Below are positions 63,565 to 64,000 of a stretch of 64,000 nucleotides of DNA, one piece after another (within the stretch, counting starts at the first letter, position 1; every line of letters begins with the position of its first letter). The position numbers and the translations under genes were made by a program. Origin of the DNA: Eledone cirrhosa (lineage: Eukaryota > Mollusca > Cephalopoda > Octopoda > Eledonidae). The stretch lies in assembly GCA_964016885.1 (NCBI GenBank), contig OZ024742.1, forward strand, positions 358,141,087 through 358,205,086, read 5' to 3'. The notes beneath the pieces are model-generated. The model did not search any database. It worked only from the letters and a program-made list of their open reading frames with translations, and had not been told where the DNA came from.

Positions 63565-64000
63565 TTAACTGTATACTTTGTGAAAAGTCCTATGGAATTT
63601 ATACAGGCAGATAGAAAACAAATCTGTACGTCTATTTATTATAGAATCTAGGTTAGAGATAATGGTAAATTTTTCTTTTAGGCAGAGATTACAGATTTTA
63701 GATAGAGAGCTGTTCAAGTATGTGGATGCAGAAGAAACCTTCTTCCAAAAGATGGTATATTTAATGTTTTTGTCTATCTTCAATATTTAGTTTATTCACT
63801 ATGTTGTGTATTTTGTTGTTGATGTTGGTGAGTGACGCATTATTAGTTTTTCTATAATTTTTCCTGAGTTCTTTATATATGAACTCATTGTAATTTTCAA
63901 CATCCATGTGATATAAGTTTCCAGTTTTGTCCGAGTGGACATGGATTTTTTATACTTTTTTAGGTCCAATAGGGTAGAATCAAAGTCCTTTTGAAAGATA
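63565..64000 (-). pseudogene. RT N-terminal and GIY-YIG C-terminal remnants, joined by deletion
   Basis: Minus strand: FQKDFDSTLLDLKKYKKSM, then after a frame change NLYHMDVENYNEFIYKELR, KNYRKTNNASLTNINNKIH and VNKLNIEDRQ to a TAA at 63761. These match the region ahead of the RT palm in RT/GIY-YIG retroelements. The next frame (63565-63783) reads KNIKYTIFWKKVSSASTYL, then SKICNLCLKEKFTIISNLD, INRRTDLFSIC, the tail of the GIY-YIG domain (CNLCLxEK, NRRTxL). The RT palm and the nuclease core between them are missing, so about 1 kb or more was deleted. Family recognised from memory. Confidence 0.65.

Larger units (their letters stand above)
62435..64000 (-). mobile_element. second Penelope-like retroelement PLE2, 3' half
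   Basis: Minus strand, running off the right window edge: RT N-terminal remnant, GIY-YIG C-terminal remnant (63565-64000), ~1 kb CT-rich 3' region with a tandem duplication, then a complete hammerhead fold and AATAAAATAC near the 3' end at 62470. It ends at a TA tract, as PLE1 does. Confidence 0.68.

Overview
This window looks like a repeat-dense intergenic or intronic stretch of a cephalopod genome, most likely an octopus. The evidence is the sequence itself: many tRNA-derived SINEs of the type known from octopus and squid, RTE-type LINE copies whose 3' ends carry (GATGAT)n tails, very long (TA)n microsatellites, and an AT-rich background. I found no convincing host protein-coding gene, rRNA or functional tRNA. 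Nearly all long reading frames are either retroelement relics or translated microsatellites (YIYI, CVVC, HTHT types).

Layout. 0-5.4 kb: SINE fragment, an unclassified ~200-bp repeat, and a 3.4-kb Penelope-like element (PLE1, minus strand) framed by (TA)n. 5.4-19 kb: SINE fragments, three TTAA-flanked piggyBac-like MITEs, a foldback element with a nested LINE tail, and long stretches without recognisable content. 19-27 kb: SINE and LINE tails, an unclassified 1.3-kb element, a degenerate exon-like coding repeat, and a PLE tail. 27-44 kb: the LINE-rich core, with RTE-like copies of at least two subfamilies (called A and B here), a nearly intact Jockey/CR1-type RT, a 255-bp TIR element and SINEs inserted next to LINE tails. 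44-52 kb: SINEs, LINE ends and a decayed reverse transcriptase carrying a MITE. 52-57 kb: two more RTE-B copies. 57-60 kb: a 544-bp TIR element and an inverted array of ~424-bp units. 60-64 kb: an inverted SINE pair, a GT-rich minisatellite and the 3' half of a second RT/GIY-YIG retroelement.

The most interesting signal is RNA-level. Hammerhead ribozyme folds recur in this window. Four look complete by hand: 56941-57000 (+), 59056-59098 (-), 59612-59654 (+) and 62466-62536 (-). Each has a CUGANGA box, a pairing stem II, GAAA, a palindromic stem III, a UA cleavage site and a pairing stem I. Several decayed relatives lie at 2085, 23572, 49066, 58637 and 59177, and weaker candidates at 24160 and 39197. 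Some sit at ends of Penelope-like elements, which is where such ribozymes are known. Two complete and two damaged ones sit once per unit in the 58.4-60.0 kb array, which therefore resembles a retrozyme (a small non-autonomous ribozyme-bearing retroelement).

The elements interact. LINEs of the RTE type supply 3' tails that the S2 SINEs copy almost exactly, implying SINE mobilisation in trans by two LINE lineages. MITEs cut into SINEs at TTAA and into an old RT. Many element ends coincide with (TA)n tracts. SINE, LINE, MITE, R200, S1-S4 and RTE-A/B/C are working names used only here. All family calls come from motif recognition by eye; no database search was possible.
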